Positions 39,541 to 48,186 of a stretch of 64,000 bases of DNA are shown here, piece by piece. The position numbers were made by a program, and so were the translations under genes. This DNA comes from Flavobacteriales bacterium (GTDB taxonomy: Bacteria > Bacteroidota > Bacteroidia > Flavobacteriales_C > GCA-002722245). The DNA is taken from the NCBI GenBank assembly GCA_947444925.1, contig CANFBW010000006.1:1-64000 (forward strand). The letters are read 5' to 3'. The notes beneath the pieces were generated by a model, which had not been told where the DNA came from, searched no databases, and saw nothing but the letters and a program-made list of their open reading frames with translations. Each line of letters opens with the position of its first letter. Positions within the stretch are counted from its first letter, which is position 1.

Positions 39541-39645
39541 TTTTCGTGCTATTTACCTCTGTCAATTAACTCAAGCAACAAATAATAAAAAATCAAATGA
39601 ATTAATAGAGCGACAATTGTTACTTTTACAACTCAACTTCACATC

Positions 39646-41907
39646 GTGCAAGATTACATCAAACAATTAAATCCCAGTCAGGCAGAAGCAGTGCTGGGAA
39701 CCGAAGGACCATCTATGGTTCTTGCTGGAGCTGGCTCCGGAAAAACTCGGGTACTTACCTACCGCATTGCCCACCTAATCGGCAATGGCGTGAGTCCTTT
39801 CAATATTCTCGCGCTAACCTTTACCAACAAGGCTGCGAAAGAAATGCGCGAAAGAATTGAAAAAATTTTGGGACCACAGGCACGCAACACTTGGATGGGT
39901 ACTTTTCACTCTGTATTCGCTAAAATTTTGCGCATTGAACACCTTAAAATTAATTTTCCTGCCGACTTCACTATTTACGACACCGTTGATTCAAAAAACC
40001 TGATCAAGGCCATCGTTAAAGAACTGGCCCTCGACGATAAAATATACAAAAGTGGCGTGGTTCTGAGCCGCATCTCCACGGCGAAAAACAATTTGATCTC
40101 GGCTGAAAAATACAGCAACGACGAACACATCAAGCAGGAAGACAAAATGACTGCAAAACCACGAATGGCAGAAATTTACACGATGTACCAAAACAGAATG
40201 CTAAAGTCTTCTGCGATGGATTTCGACGACCTGCTTTTCAAAACCAACATATTGCTGAAAGACCAACCCGATGTGCTACTGAAGTACCAGCACATGTTCA
40301 AGTACATTTTGGTTGACGAGTACCAAGATACCAATTTTTCGCAATATGTCATTGTAAAAAGACTCGCCGCAGCGCACCGAAATCTTTGCGTGGTGGGCGA
40401 CGACGCACAAAGTATTTACTCTTTTAGAGGTGCCGATATCGGCAATATCCTTTCCTTTCAAAAAGATTATCCTGAAGCACAATTGTACAAGCTCGAGCAA
40501 AATTACAGAAGTTCGAAAAATATTGTGAACGCCGCCAACGCCATCATTGCCAACAACAAAGACCAGATTCACAAAACGGTGTGGACAGATAACGGCGACG
40601 GCGAAAAAATAAAAATAATCAAAACCGCCACCGACAATGAAGAAGGCTCCTTTGTAGCCAAAAGCATTTTCAGCGAAAAAATGAATTCACAGGCGCAAAA
40701 CCTAGAGTTCGCTATACTTTACCGCACCAACGCACAATCGCGCTCTATTGAAGAAGCACTGCGAAAACACAATATTCCCTATAAAATTTACGGGGGACTC
40801 TCCTTTTACCAGCGCAAAGAAATCAAAGAACTCATCGCTTACTACCGTTTGGTGCTGAATCCACATGATGAAGAAGCGTTAAAAAGAGTCATCAATTTCC
40901 CCGGACGCGGCATTGGAAAAACCACCATCGACAAAGTCATTATCGCCGCCAACAATAATGAAACCAGCATGTGGAACATCATCAGTTCACCCAATAAATA
41001 CCCAGGTATTGGCGACTCCACCCAAAGTAAACTTGCAGCCTTCGTTGACATGATCAATGGTTTTCATAAGGTTATTCGAAAATTCACGGCATACGACCTC
41101 GGACAGCAAATTGCATCCGCGTCAGGCATTTCAAAAGAATATTTCACCGACAAAACACCAGAAGGCGTAAGTCGTTATGAAAATATTCAGGAATTGCTCA
41201 ATGGCCTCAAACACTTCAGTGCTTTGCAAGAAGACGAACATTTTGAAGAACCAACACATACCTTAGACAAGTTTATGTCGGATATCGCACTGCTCACGGA
41301 TGCCGATAATGAAAAAGATGAAGACAAAGACAAAGTAGCACTAATGACCATACATGCCGCAAAGGGACTTGAATTCAACCATGTATTTATTGTAGGAATG
41401 GAAGAAAACCTTTTTCCTTCTCAGCTTTCGGTACATTCACGCACAGAACTAGAGGAAGAACGCCGATTGTTCTACGTAGCCCTTACGCGTGCAAAGAAAA
41501 CAGTACACCTCACCTATGCGCAAAACCGCTTCCGTTATGGCAATGTTGTTTTCTCAGAACCGAGTCGATTCATTGCTGAACTTAACGAAGAATACATTGA
41601 AAAAAACACCAACAAACCAGTGGTGCGTGTGCAAGCATCGTCGAGCCACTCTGCTGAATTTGCCGCGCCGCGACCAGTGATCAAAAGTACATTTGTAAAA
41701 TTGTCTTCAGTAGTGCAAGCCAAAAGCAGTTCAAACAACTCGGCCGACATCAGCGAAGGTGTTGACGTGGAACACATGCGCTTTGGAAAAGGAAAAGTGA
41801 TCTCTATTGAAGGTAATGATGCCAACCGAAAAGCGACCATTGATTTTGAAAAACACGGAAAAAAACAACTACTACTGAAGTTTGCTCAACTAAAAGTAAT
41901 AAATTAG
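39646..41907 (+). CDS. UvrD/PcrA-type superfamily 1 DNA helicase
   Basis: 3'-5' DNA helicase used in repair and replication-fork clearance. The 753-residue protein has motif Ia/Q region LNPSQAEAVLGTEGPSMVLA, Walker A AGAGSGKTRVLTYR, ALTFTNKAAKEM, motif II VDEYQDTN, motif III GDDAQSIYSFRGA, motif IV region YRSSKNIVNAANAI, motif V TIHAAKGLEFNHVFIVGMEE and motif VI RRLFYVALTRAKK. The C-terminal segment (RFGKGKVISIEGND) is the PcrA/UvrD-type Tudor-like tail. It begins with GTG at 39646. I leave the symbol open because pcrA and uvrD names are used interchangeably here. Confidence 0.96.
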   Translation: MQDYIKQLNPSQAEAVLGTEGPSMVLAGAGSGKTRVLTYRIAHLIGNGVSPFNILALTFTNKAAKEMRERIEKILGPQARNTWMGTFHSVFAKILRIEHLKINFPADFTIYDTVDSKNLIKAIVKELALDDKIYKSGVVLSRISTAKNNLISAEKYSNDEHIKQEDKMTAKPRMAEIYTMYQNRMLKSSAMDFDDLLFKTNILLKDQPDVLLKYQHMFKYILVDEYQDTNFSQYVIVKRLAAAHRNLCVVGDDAQSIYSFRGADIGNILSFQKDYPEAQLYKLEQNYRSSKNIVNAANAIIANNKDQIHKTVWTDNGDGEKIKIIKTATDNEEGSFVAKSIFSEKMNSQAQNLEFAILYRTNAQSRSIEEALRKHNIPYKIYGGLSFYQRKEIKELIAYYRLVLNPHDEEALKRVINFPGRGIGKTTIDKVIIAANNNETSMWNIISSPNKYPGIGDSTQSKLAAFVDMINGFHKVIRKFTAYDLGQQIASASGISKEYFTDKTPEGVSRYENIQELLNGLKHFSALQEDEHFEEPTHTLDKFMSDIALLTDADNEKDEDKDKVALMTIHAAKGLEFNHVFIVGMEENLFPSQLSVHSRTELEEERRLFYVALTRAKKTVHLTYAQNRFRYGNVVFSEPSRFIAELNEEYIEKNTNKPVVRVQASSSHSAEFAAPRPVIKSTFVKLSSVVQAKSSSNNSADISEGVDVEHMRFGKGKVISIEGNDANRKATIDFEKHGKKQLLLKFAQLKVIN

Positions 41908-41925
41908 CCCATTCAATTAAGATTC

Positions 41926-42606
41926 ATGGAATACAATACACAAAGAGGAAACCTTACCATACCAGAATACGGAAGAAATGTGCAGAAGATGATCAACTTC
42001 GCTTTAACCGTTAACGATAGAGATTTGCGCACTACAGTGAGTCGCTCTATTATTAAGGTGATGGGGCAATTGAGCCCACATTTGCGCGACGTTACCGACT
42101 TTAACCACAAGCTTTGGGACCAACTGATCATCATGTCGGATTTCAAACTCGATGTTGATGCTCCTTATCCCTACCCTGATAAAGCGGTGCTTTTTGAAAA
42201 ACCAAAAAGACTTGCTTACCCCCACAAAGTCATCAAAAACAAACACTACGGTTATGTAATTGAAGACCTGATCAAGAAGGCCAGCGTGATGGAGGATCCA
42301 AAAGAAAAACACGCCCTCACATACACCATCGCGAACATGATGAAAAAAGCTTACATGAACTGGAACAAAGAATCGGTAAGCGACAAAATCATCATCGAAC
42401 AATTGGCGCACTTCTCAGGCGGCAAATTGTCACTCGACATCAACACACGTCTTGAAGTTATATCTGAACCAACAGCGCCTATCAATCAAAAAGGTGGTTC
42501 ATCATTCAAAAAGAACAACAACTTTAAGAAAGGCGGACACTTTGGTAAAGGAGGAGGCGGAAGCGGAAGCGGAAGCAACAATAACAACAAAAGAAGATTT
42601 AAATAA
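41926..42606 (+). CDS. DUF4290 family protein with basic low-complexity tail
   Basis: Conserved Bacteroidota protein of unknown function, 226 residues. The N-terminal 175 residues are an all-helical DUF4290 domain (YNTQRGNLTIPEYGRNVQKM, SPHLRDVTDFNHKLWDQLII). The last 50 are a tail of Lys, Asn, Gly and Ser (KKNNNFKKGGHFGKGGGGSG, ending NNNNKRRFK), which looks disordered and able to bind nucleic acid. It is encoded 21 bases before murA, its usual neighbour in the phylum, which suggests but does not prove an envelope link. Confidence 0.85.
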   Translation: MEYNTQRGNLTIPEYGRNVQKMINFALTVNDRDLRTTVSRSIIKVMGQLSPHLRDVTDFNHKLWDQLIIMSDFKLDVDAPYPYPDKAVLFEKPKRLAYPHKVIKNKHYGYVIEDLIKKASVMEDPKEKHALTYTIANMMKKAYMNWNKESVSDKIIIEQLAHFSGGKLSLDINTRLEVISEPTAPINQKGGSSFKKNNNFKKGGHFGKGGGGSGSGSNNNNKRRFK

Positions 42607-42627
42607 AATAGAAAAAGCTGATTCAGA

Positions 42628-43935
42628 ATGGCAAAATTCATCATACAAGGAGGCACAAAACTCAAAGGCGAAATCACTCCACAAGGCGCTAAAAACGAAG
42701 CATTACAAATTTTAAATGCCGTTTTATTGACTCCTGAAAAAGTACGCATCAACAACATACCGAACATCGTTGACGTGAACAAGCTCATCGACTTGCTGAA
42801 AAGCTTAGGCGTTAAAGTGGACAAAATTAGCGAGAGCACCTATGACTTTCAAGCCGATGATGTCAATCTTGACTATTTGCAATCTCCTGAATTCATGAAA
42901 AAAGGTGGCGCTTTGCGTGGCTCTATCATGATCGTTGGACCAATGTTAGGCCGTTTTGGAAAAGGCTACATCCCTGCTCCCGGAGGAGATAAAATTGGAC
43001 GAAGAAGAGTCGACACACATTTCGACGGATTTCAAATGCTCGGTGCTAAATTTGAATACCAAGCAGCAAGCAAATTCTATAAAGTTGAAGGAAAACCTTT
43101 GCGAGGCGCCGATATATTACTTGACGAAGCGTCTGTTACTGGAACAGCCAACATCGTAATGGCCGCAGTTTTAGCCAAAGGCAGAACCACAATCTATTAT
43201 GCTGCATGCGAACCCTATTTGCAACAACTCTGCAAAATGTTGAACCGTATGGGCGCAAAAATTAGTGGTATCGGCTCTAACTTATTGACCATTGATGGTG
43301 TTGATGCCCTCGGCGGAACAGAACATACCATGCTTCCCGATATGATTGAAATTGGCAGTTTCATTGGTTTGGCAGCAATGACCAAATCGGAAATTCGCAT
43401 CAAAAACGTGTCTTACGAAAACCTCGGTATTATCCCGCGAACTTTTCAACGCTTAGGTATTCAAATGGAGCTGCAAGGCGATGACCTCATTATTCCATCT
43501 CAAGAGAATTATACTTTAGATACTTTCATCGACGGCTCCATTCTAACAATTTCCGACGCTCCATGGCCAGGTTTCACACCCGATTTGCTCAGTATAGTTT
43601 TGGTTGTCGCTACACAGGCCAAAGGAACGGTACTGATTCATCAAAAAATGTTTGAGAGCAGATTGTTCTTCACTGACAAACTCATCGACATGGGTGCACA
43701 AATCATATTGTGTGATCCGCACCGCGCCACAGTAATTGGCTTGAACCGACAAACGCGTTTACGAGGTATTGAAATGACCTCTCCCGACATCAGAGCCGGA
43801 GTTTCTTTGTTGATCGCTGCCATGTCGGCAGATGGACAAAGCACCATCCACAACATCGATCAAATCGATAGAGGATATCAAAATATCGACACCCGATTGA
43901 ATGCCATCGGCGCTAAAATTCAAAGAGTAGACTAA
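42628..43935 (+). CDS. murA: UDP-GlcNAc 1-carboxyvinyltransferase, Asp-type active site
   Basis: First committed step of peptidoglycan synthesis: transfer of enolpyruvate from PEP to UDP-GlcNAc. The 435-residue product is full length with the inside-out alpha/beta barrel marks (GAKNEALQILNAVLLTPEKV, ASVTGTANIVMAAVLAKGRT, PRTFQRLGIQMELQGDD). The catalytic-loop position that is Cys115 in E. coli is Asp here: residue 121 in APAPGGDKIGRRRVD-like PAPGGDKIGRRRVDTHF. Enzymes with Asp at this place are known to be active and insensitive to fosfomycin. The gene overlaps the thioredoxin-like gene by one base (TAATG). Confidence 0.97.
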   Translation: MAKFIIQGGTKLKGEITPQGAKNEALQILNAVLLTPEKVRINNIPNIVDVNKLIDLLKSLGVKVDKISESTYDFQADDVNLDYLQSPEFMKKGGALRGSIMIVGPMLGRFGKGYIPAPGGDKIGRRRVDTHFDGFQMLGAKFEYQAASKFYKVEGKPLRGADILLDEASVTGTANIVMAAVLAKGRTTIYYAACEPYLQQLCKMLNRMGAKISGIGSNLLTIDGVDALGGTEHTMLPDMIEIGSFIGLAAMTKSEIRIKNVSYENLGIIPRTFQRLGIQMELQGDDLIIPSQENYTLDTFIDGSILTISDAPWPGFTPDLLSIVLVVATQAKGTVLIHQKMFESRLFFTDKLIDMGAQIILCDPHRATVIGLNRQTRLRGIEMTSPDIRAGVSLLIAAMSADGQSTIHNIDQIDRGYQNIDTRLNAIGAKIQRVD

Positions 43936-44471
43936 TGAAAGCAACACTTGTTCTGCTTGCATTTGCAACATTGCTTTACGCGTTCAATACATCTGTATCA
44001 AAGCAGAGTGTGTTAGGAAAAAGTGCTCCTGAAATTGTACTACTCAATCCAGAAGGCAAAAGCATTAAGCTCTCCTCGCTGCGAGGAAAATACGTATTGC
44101 TAGACTTTTGGGCATCATGGTGTGGCCCTTGCCGACGTGAAAATCCAAATTTAGTAAGCACATACGCTGCCTACAAAACAAAAAAATTCATCGTCGCTCC
44201 AGGCGCTAAAAAGACAGCCAAAGGTTTTGAAATCTATCAAGTTTCTATTGATGAAAACAGCGCCCAATGGAAAGCTGCCATTCAAAAAGATGGCTTAAAC
44301 TGGCCCAATCATGTGGTAGATCCTGCCGGATGGCATTCAGCCGTGGCGCGACTTTACAACGTAAACTCTATTCCAAGCAACTTTTTAATTGACCCCAAAG
44401 GCGTCATTGTTGCTAGCAACCTGAGAGGCAGCGCCCTCAAAGAGAAACTCGACTTGCTATTGGCAAAATAG
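43935..44471 (+). CDS. TlpA/ResA-like thioredoxin-family protein
   Basis: Extracytoplasmic thiol-disulfide protein of 178 residues. An N-terminal signal or anchor helix (ATLVLLAFATLLYAF) is followed by an AhpC/TSA-Redoxin fold with GKSAPEIVLLNPEG, KYVLLDFWASWCGPCRREN (redox pair Cys63-Cys66) and the cis-Pro region VNSIPSNFLIDPKG. A stretch of basic residues (KKFIVAPGAKKTAKGFEIYQ) is inserted before the third strand. Its start overlaps the murA stop, so the two are coupled. Likely role: reduction of periplasmic thiols; partner unknown. Confidence 0.9.
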   Translation: MKATLVLLAFATLLYAFNTSVSKQSVLGKSAPEIVLLNPEGKSIKLSSLRGKYVLLDFWASWCGPCRRENPNLVSTYAAYKTKKFIVAPGAKKTAKGFEIYQVSIDENSAQWKAAIQKDGLNWPNHVVDPAGWHSAVARLYNVNSIPSNFLIDPKGVIVASNLRGSALKEKLDLLLAK

Positions 44472-44484
44472 GTCGTCTGTCAAT

Positions 44485-44518
44485 TTGTCTATTATTTTTC
44501 AATGGCACTATATCTGCA
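44485..44518 (+). promoter_or_regulatory. Promoter region of grpE with sigma-54-like and housekeeping-like elements
   Basis: TGGCAC (44503-44508) and CTGCA (44514-44518) put GG and GC exactly ten bases apart, the -24/-12 hallmark of sigma-54 promoters, with one mismatch in the -12 box. Overlapping it, TTG (44485-44487), 21 bases, TATATCTG (44509-44516) fits the Bacteroidota housekeeping consensus with one mismatch. The grpE ATG is 29 bases further on. Either could be used. Confidence 0.4.
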
Positions 44519-44546
44519 AAGACGCGTGTGACTAAAACAATTTACC

Positions 44547-45071
44547 ATGAATACTGAAGAAAAAGAAACACAAGAAATCAACAACGAAGCTGCGCAAGAA
44601 AGCACAGAAACCCCTATTGAAAAGCCTTCCCAAACGCCGGAAGACAAAATAAATGAACTCAACGACAAATATTTGAGATTGTACTCAGAGTTCGACAACT
44701 TCAGAAAAAGAACAAATAAAGAGAAAGCCGAAATATACAATAGTGCCACAAGTGACGTATTTAAGTCATTTTTGCCTGTATTAGACGATTTTGACAGAGC
44801 CGCAAAATCAGTGCAAGAAGCACAAGACCTCAAAAGCCTAAAGCAAGGTGTTGAACTTATACGCAACAAACTGATCACTACCCTAAAGCAAAAAGGTTTA
44901 GAAGAAATGGACGCCAAAGGAAAAGAGTTTAATGGCGACCTACACGAAGCCATCACTGAAATTCCGGCTCCTTCTGAAAAGATGAAGGGCAAAATCGTTG
45001 ATGTGATCGAAAAAGGATACACCCTCGATGGTAAAATAGTGCGCTACGCAAAAGTGGTGGTTGGTAAATAA
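44547..45071 (+). CDS. grpE: Nucleotide exchange factor GrpE
   Basis: Releases ADP from DnaK in the heat-shock chaperone cycle. The 174-residue product has an acidic N-terminus (about 1-38), a long coiled-coil helix ([31 protein letters not shown]), and the C-terminal beta domain with [33 protein letters not shown] and AKVVVGK. It is followed after 23 bases by dnaJ. dnaK is not in the window. Confidence 0.97.
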   Translation: MNTEEKETQEINNEAAQESTETPIEKPSQTPEDKINELNDKYLRLYSEFDNFRKRTNKEKAEIYNSATSDVFKSFLPVLDDFDRAAKSVQEAQDLKSLKQGVELIRNKLITTLKQKGLEEMDAKGKEFNGDLHEAITEIPAPSEKMKGKIVDVIEKGYTLDGKIVRYAKVVVGK

Positions 45072-45094
45072 CAGCAAAGATCTGCATTGAACAT

Positions 45095-46243
45095 ATGGCA
45101 AAAAGAGATTTATACGAAGTATTAGGCCTAAAGAAAGGCGCAGCTGAAGACGAAATAAAAAAAGCCTACCGCAAAATGGCTTTGCAGTTTCACCCTGACA
45201 AAAATCCAGGCAACAAAGAAGCCGAAGAAAAATTTAAAGAAGCTGCTGCAGCCTACGACGTACTGAGCAGTAAAGAAAAAAAACAACGCTACGACCAGTT
45301 TGGACACGCAGGTGTTGGCAGCGCTGCTGGCGGTGGTGGCGGCGGCGGTGGATTTGGCGGTGGCATGAACATGGACGACATCTTCTCACAATTCGGCGAT
45401 ATCTTTGGCGGATTTGGCGGCGGTGGCGGACAGCGCGCCGGACGACGTGTCAACAGAGGTTCGAACATACGCATCAAAGTAGCATTAACACTAGAAGAAA
45501 TTGCTACTGGCGTTGAAAAGAAAATCAAGGTCAACAAACTCATTGCCTGTGACACCTGTACAGGCACTGGATCAGAGGCTGGAAGCGGCTTTGACAATTG
45601 CGGTACTTGCCGCGGAAGCGGACAAGTTACACGCGTTACCAACACCATTCTTGGTCAAATGCAATCAACAGCAACGTGTCCCACTTGCAGCGGAGAAGGA
45701 AAAATCATCAAAAACAAATGTAAAAAATGTACTGGTGAAGGAGTAGTGCGTGGTGAAAATGTAATTCCCATCAACATTCCTGCAGGTGTGCAAGAGGGCA
45801 TGCAATTGCAAGTAAGCGGAATGGGCAACGCTGGCGCACGAGGCGGCGTAAACGGCGACCTACTTGTTGTCATTGAAGAAAAAGAACACGAGTGCCTATC
45901 CCGCGATGGCAACGACTTGCACTACGACCTATTCGTTAACTTTGCTGATGCAGCACTTGGCGCTGATGCCATAGTACCTGCTCTTAGTGGCAAAGTGAAA
46001 ATTAAAATTGAACCTGGAACTCACGCTGGCAAAATATTGCGCCTTAAACACAAAGGACTGCCAAATGTCAGCTACCATGAAACTGGAGATCTACTGGTGA
46101 ATATCAATGTTTGGACGCCTCAAAAACTGAGTTCCGACGAGAAAAAAATTCTAGAGAAATTGCGCGATTCAGAAAACTTTATTCCGAGTCCTAGCAAGAA
46201 AGACAAAGGTTTTTTTGGTAGGATGAAAGAGATGTTTGAGTAG
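45095..46243 (+). CDS. dnaJ: Chaperone protein DnaJ
   Basis: Co-chaperone that delivers clients to DnaK and stimulates its ATPase. The 382 residues show a J domain (1-70) with the HPD triad in [14 protein letters not shown] and a Gly/Phe-rich linker (about 75-118) with long Gly runs. The zinc domain has four repeats [24 protein letters not shown] and CKKCTGEG (about 151-215), and the client-binding domain follows. It is a type I DnaJ. In operon with grpE. Confidence 0.98.
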   Translation: MAKRDLYEVLGLKKGAAEDEIKKAYRKMALQFHPDKNPGNKEAEEKFKEAAAAYDVLSSKEKKQRYDQFGHAGVGSAAGGGGGGGGFGGGMNMDDIFSQFGDIFGGFGGGGGQRAGRRVNRGSNIRIKVALTLEEIATGVEKKIKVNKLIACDTCTGTGSEAGSGFDNCGTCRGSGQVTRVTNTILGQMQSTATCPTCSGEGKIIKNKCKKCTGEGVVRGENVIPINIPAGVQEGMQLQVSGMGNAGARGGVNGDLLVVIEEKEHECLSRDGNDLHYDLFVNFADAALGADAIVPALSGKVKIKIEPGTHAGKILRLKHKGLPNVSYHETGDLLVNINVWTPQKLSSDEKKILEKLRDSENFIPSPSKKDKGFFGRMKEMFE

Positions 46244-46346
46244 TAATTTAGATTTTCTTATTGAATACGAATTTCTATCTTTAGCGCACAAAGAACGAAA
46301 ATTAACAAGGACTGTAATCACGATCATCAGTCTAAAAATTTGTAAA

Positions 46347-47249
46347 ATGAAATACTTCTCTTTTTTACTATTGATGTTACTAAGCACAATCTCATTTGCT
46401 CAAAACCTTGTAAGCAATGGTGATTTTGAAGCTGGAAACACTGGCTTTACAACTACCTATGTCAATGTTCCACCAGCTGCAAATCCAACACCAGGCCCAT
46501 CACATTACGCCATCACTGATACCGCTGAATGGTACAAACCTATAGGCGGACAACCGCATCCTTGGCAACCCTGCACCGACCACACACACTTGAGTGGCCC
46601 TGGTAAAAACATGATGGTGATGGATGCAGCATCGGTAGCAAACCAACCCCTTTGGTGTCAAACAGTATACAATATCAAACCCAATACTGCCTACAAATTT
46701 TCAACGTGGGTAGAATCGGTAATACTTATTAAAGAGTACGGAACCCCATCTTTACCAATCCTACAATTTAAAATTAACGGCGAATTATTGGGACAGCCAT
46801 TTAAAGTAACTGATGATGCATGCAATTGGAGCCAGTTCTACGAAATCTGGAATTCAGGTAATTCAACATCAGCAGACATTTGTATCGTTAACCAAAATCT
46901 TGAACAAAAAGGAAATGACTTAGCGATTGACGACATTTCGCTGATGGAAGTTGGTCTTTCGATGCCCAATGTTTTTACGCCAAATGGCGATGGTAAAAAC
47001 GACACTTATGTTCCTATCACCTTTGAAGAGGTGGACTCTTATTCATTCATTATCATAGACCGCTGGGGCCGTTTAGTATATGAGCAAAAACAAGCTGCTT
47101 CCGTTATACAACCCACATGGAACGGGAAAATGATGGGCGATGGTGCCGATTGTGCTGCAGGAACTTACTATTGGGTGCTGAACTATGGCGTTGTAACCAA
47201 CACCACAGAAAACAAAACCCTCACAGGCTACCTTACATTAATTAGATAG
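46347..47249 (+). CDS. Secreted protein with T9SS type B (CHU_C) sorting domain
   Basis: Surface or extracellular protein of 300 residues. It has a signal peptide (KYFSFLLLMLLSTISFAQ), a jelly-roll-like domain (NLVSNGDFEAGNTGF, NTAYKFSTWVESV, NWSQFYEIWNSGNS) that resembles carbohydrate-binding or adhesive sandwich folds, and the gliding-motility-type C-terminal domain (MPNVFTPNGDGKNDTYVPIT, IIDRWGRLVYEQ, GTYYWVLNYG, LTGYLTLIR). The C-terminal domain directs export by type IX secretion and cell-surface attachment. The start at 46347 is the ATG before the signal peptide; earlier in-frame ATGs precede unrelated sequence. Ligand unknown. Confidence 0.88.
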   Translation: MKYFSFLLLMLLSTISFAQNLVSNGDFEAGNTGFTTTYVNVPPAANPTPGPSHYAITDTAEWYKPIGGQPHPWQPCTDHTHLSGPGKNMMVMDAASVANQPLWCQTVYNIKPNTAYKFSTWVESVILIKEYGTPSLPILQFKINGELLGQPFKVTDDACNWSQFYEIWNSGNSTSADICIVNQNLEQKGNDLAIDDISLMEVGLSMPNVFTPNGDGKNDTYVPITFEEVDSYSFIIIDRWGRLVYEQKQAASVIQPTWNGKMMGDGADCAAGTYYWVLNYGVVTNTTENKTLTGYLTLIR

Positions 47250-47265
47250 TTCTCAACCTTACTGC

Positions 47266-48186
47266 ATGCTCAAGGTTGACAACATCGATAAATTTTACGG
47301 CGATTACCAAGCTTTAAGCAACGTCAGTATTTTTATTCCTGAAAAATGCATCTATGGCTTACTCGGCCCGAATGGTGCCGGTAAAACATCCTTGTTACGC
47401 ATCATCAACCAAATCACCGCACCCGACAGTGGTGGCATTACCTTACACGGCCAACCCTTGGAGCGAAAGCACTGTGAAGTCATCGGCTATCTTCCCGAAG
47501 AACGCGGATTGTACCGCAAAATGAAAGTAGGCGAGCAAGCCATGTACCTCGCACAATTAAAAGGCTTAGACAAAGTTGAAGCAAAAAAAAGATTACTACG
47601 CTGGTTTGAAAAATTTGAAATTGCATCATGGTGGAACCGCAAAGTAGAAGACCTTTCCAAGGGAATGCAGCAAAAAGTGCAATTCATTGTAACGGTGATT
47701 CACGAACCCGAATTATTGATTCTCGATGAACCTTTCAGTGGCTTCGATCCCATCAACGCAGAGCTGATTAAAAACGAAATTTTACAACTTCGCAAAGAAG
47801 GCGCCACCATCATTTTTTCTACACACAACATGAAATCAGTAGAGGAAATGTGCGACAAAATTGCGCTTATTCACCGCTCCAAAAAAATACTGGAAGGAAA
47901 GGTAGAAACCATTAAAAACAAATACAGAGCCGACCTCTATGAAATCGCATTTGAAGGCAATATGATTTCATTCACTACGGCCCTATGGGCGGGCTACACA
48001 CTGGTGAAGCACGAAGGCGAAAAAAACAATTTCAAAGCCACCATTAAATGCGACGGCAAACAATCCATCAACGATTTACTAGCGGTGCTTTTACCTGCCG
48101 TAAAAATAAAAAGCGTAATTGAGGTCTTGCCAAGCATGCACGATATATTCATTCAAAAAGTACAAGAGATCAATGAACAAAACTAA
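47266..48186 (+). CDS. ABC transporter ATP-binding protein (NatA-like)
   Basis: Energises an ABC exporter. In the 306 residues, Walker A GPNGAGKTS is at 34-42, the signature LSKGMQQKVQFIV is near 130, Walker B LLILDEPFSGFDPINAELI follows, and the switch His is in IIFSTHNMKSVEEM. A C-terminal extension of about 90 residues is typical of NatA-type ATPases. The start is 16 bases after the type B protein stop, and the last codons overlap the permease gene. Substrate not known; the NatAB family is linked with sodium or drug export. Confidence 0.93.
   Translation: MLKVDNIDKFYGDYQALSNVSIFIPEKCIYGLLGPNGAGKTSLLRIINQITAPDSGGITLHGQPLERKHCEVIGYLPEERGLYRKMKVGEQAMYLAQLKGLDKVEAKKRLLRWFEKFEIASWWNRKVEDLSKGMQQKVQFIVTVIHEPELLILDEPFSGFDPINAELIKNEILQLRKEGATIIFSTHNMKSVEEMCDKIALIHRSKKILEGKVETIKNKYRADLYEIAFEGNMISFTTALWAGYTLVKHEGEKNNFKATIKCDGKQSINDLLAVLLPAVKIKSVIEVLPSMHDIFIQKVQEINEQN

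Noticed and set aside
42535..42600. Repetitive GGAAGC / AAC codons as a satellite repeat
   Set aside because: It is the in-frame Gly-Ser-Asn tail of the DUF4290 protein.
45300..45445. Glycine-codon repeats as a possible tandem repeat or regulatory element
   Set aside because: They encode the normal Gly/Phe-rich linker of DnaJ.
46261..46284. TTG...TATCTTTA as promoter of the type B secreted protein
   Set aside because: The spacer is only 12 bases, too short for the TTG-N17-23-TAnnTTTG form; no better element found.
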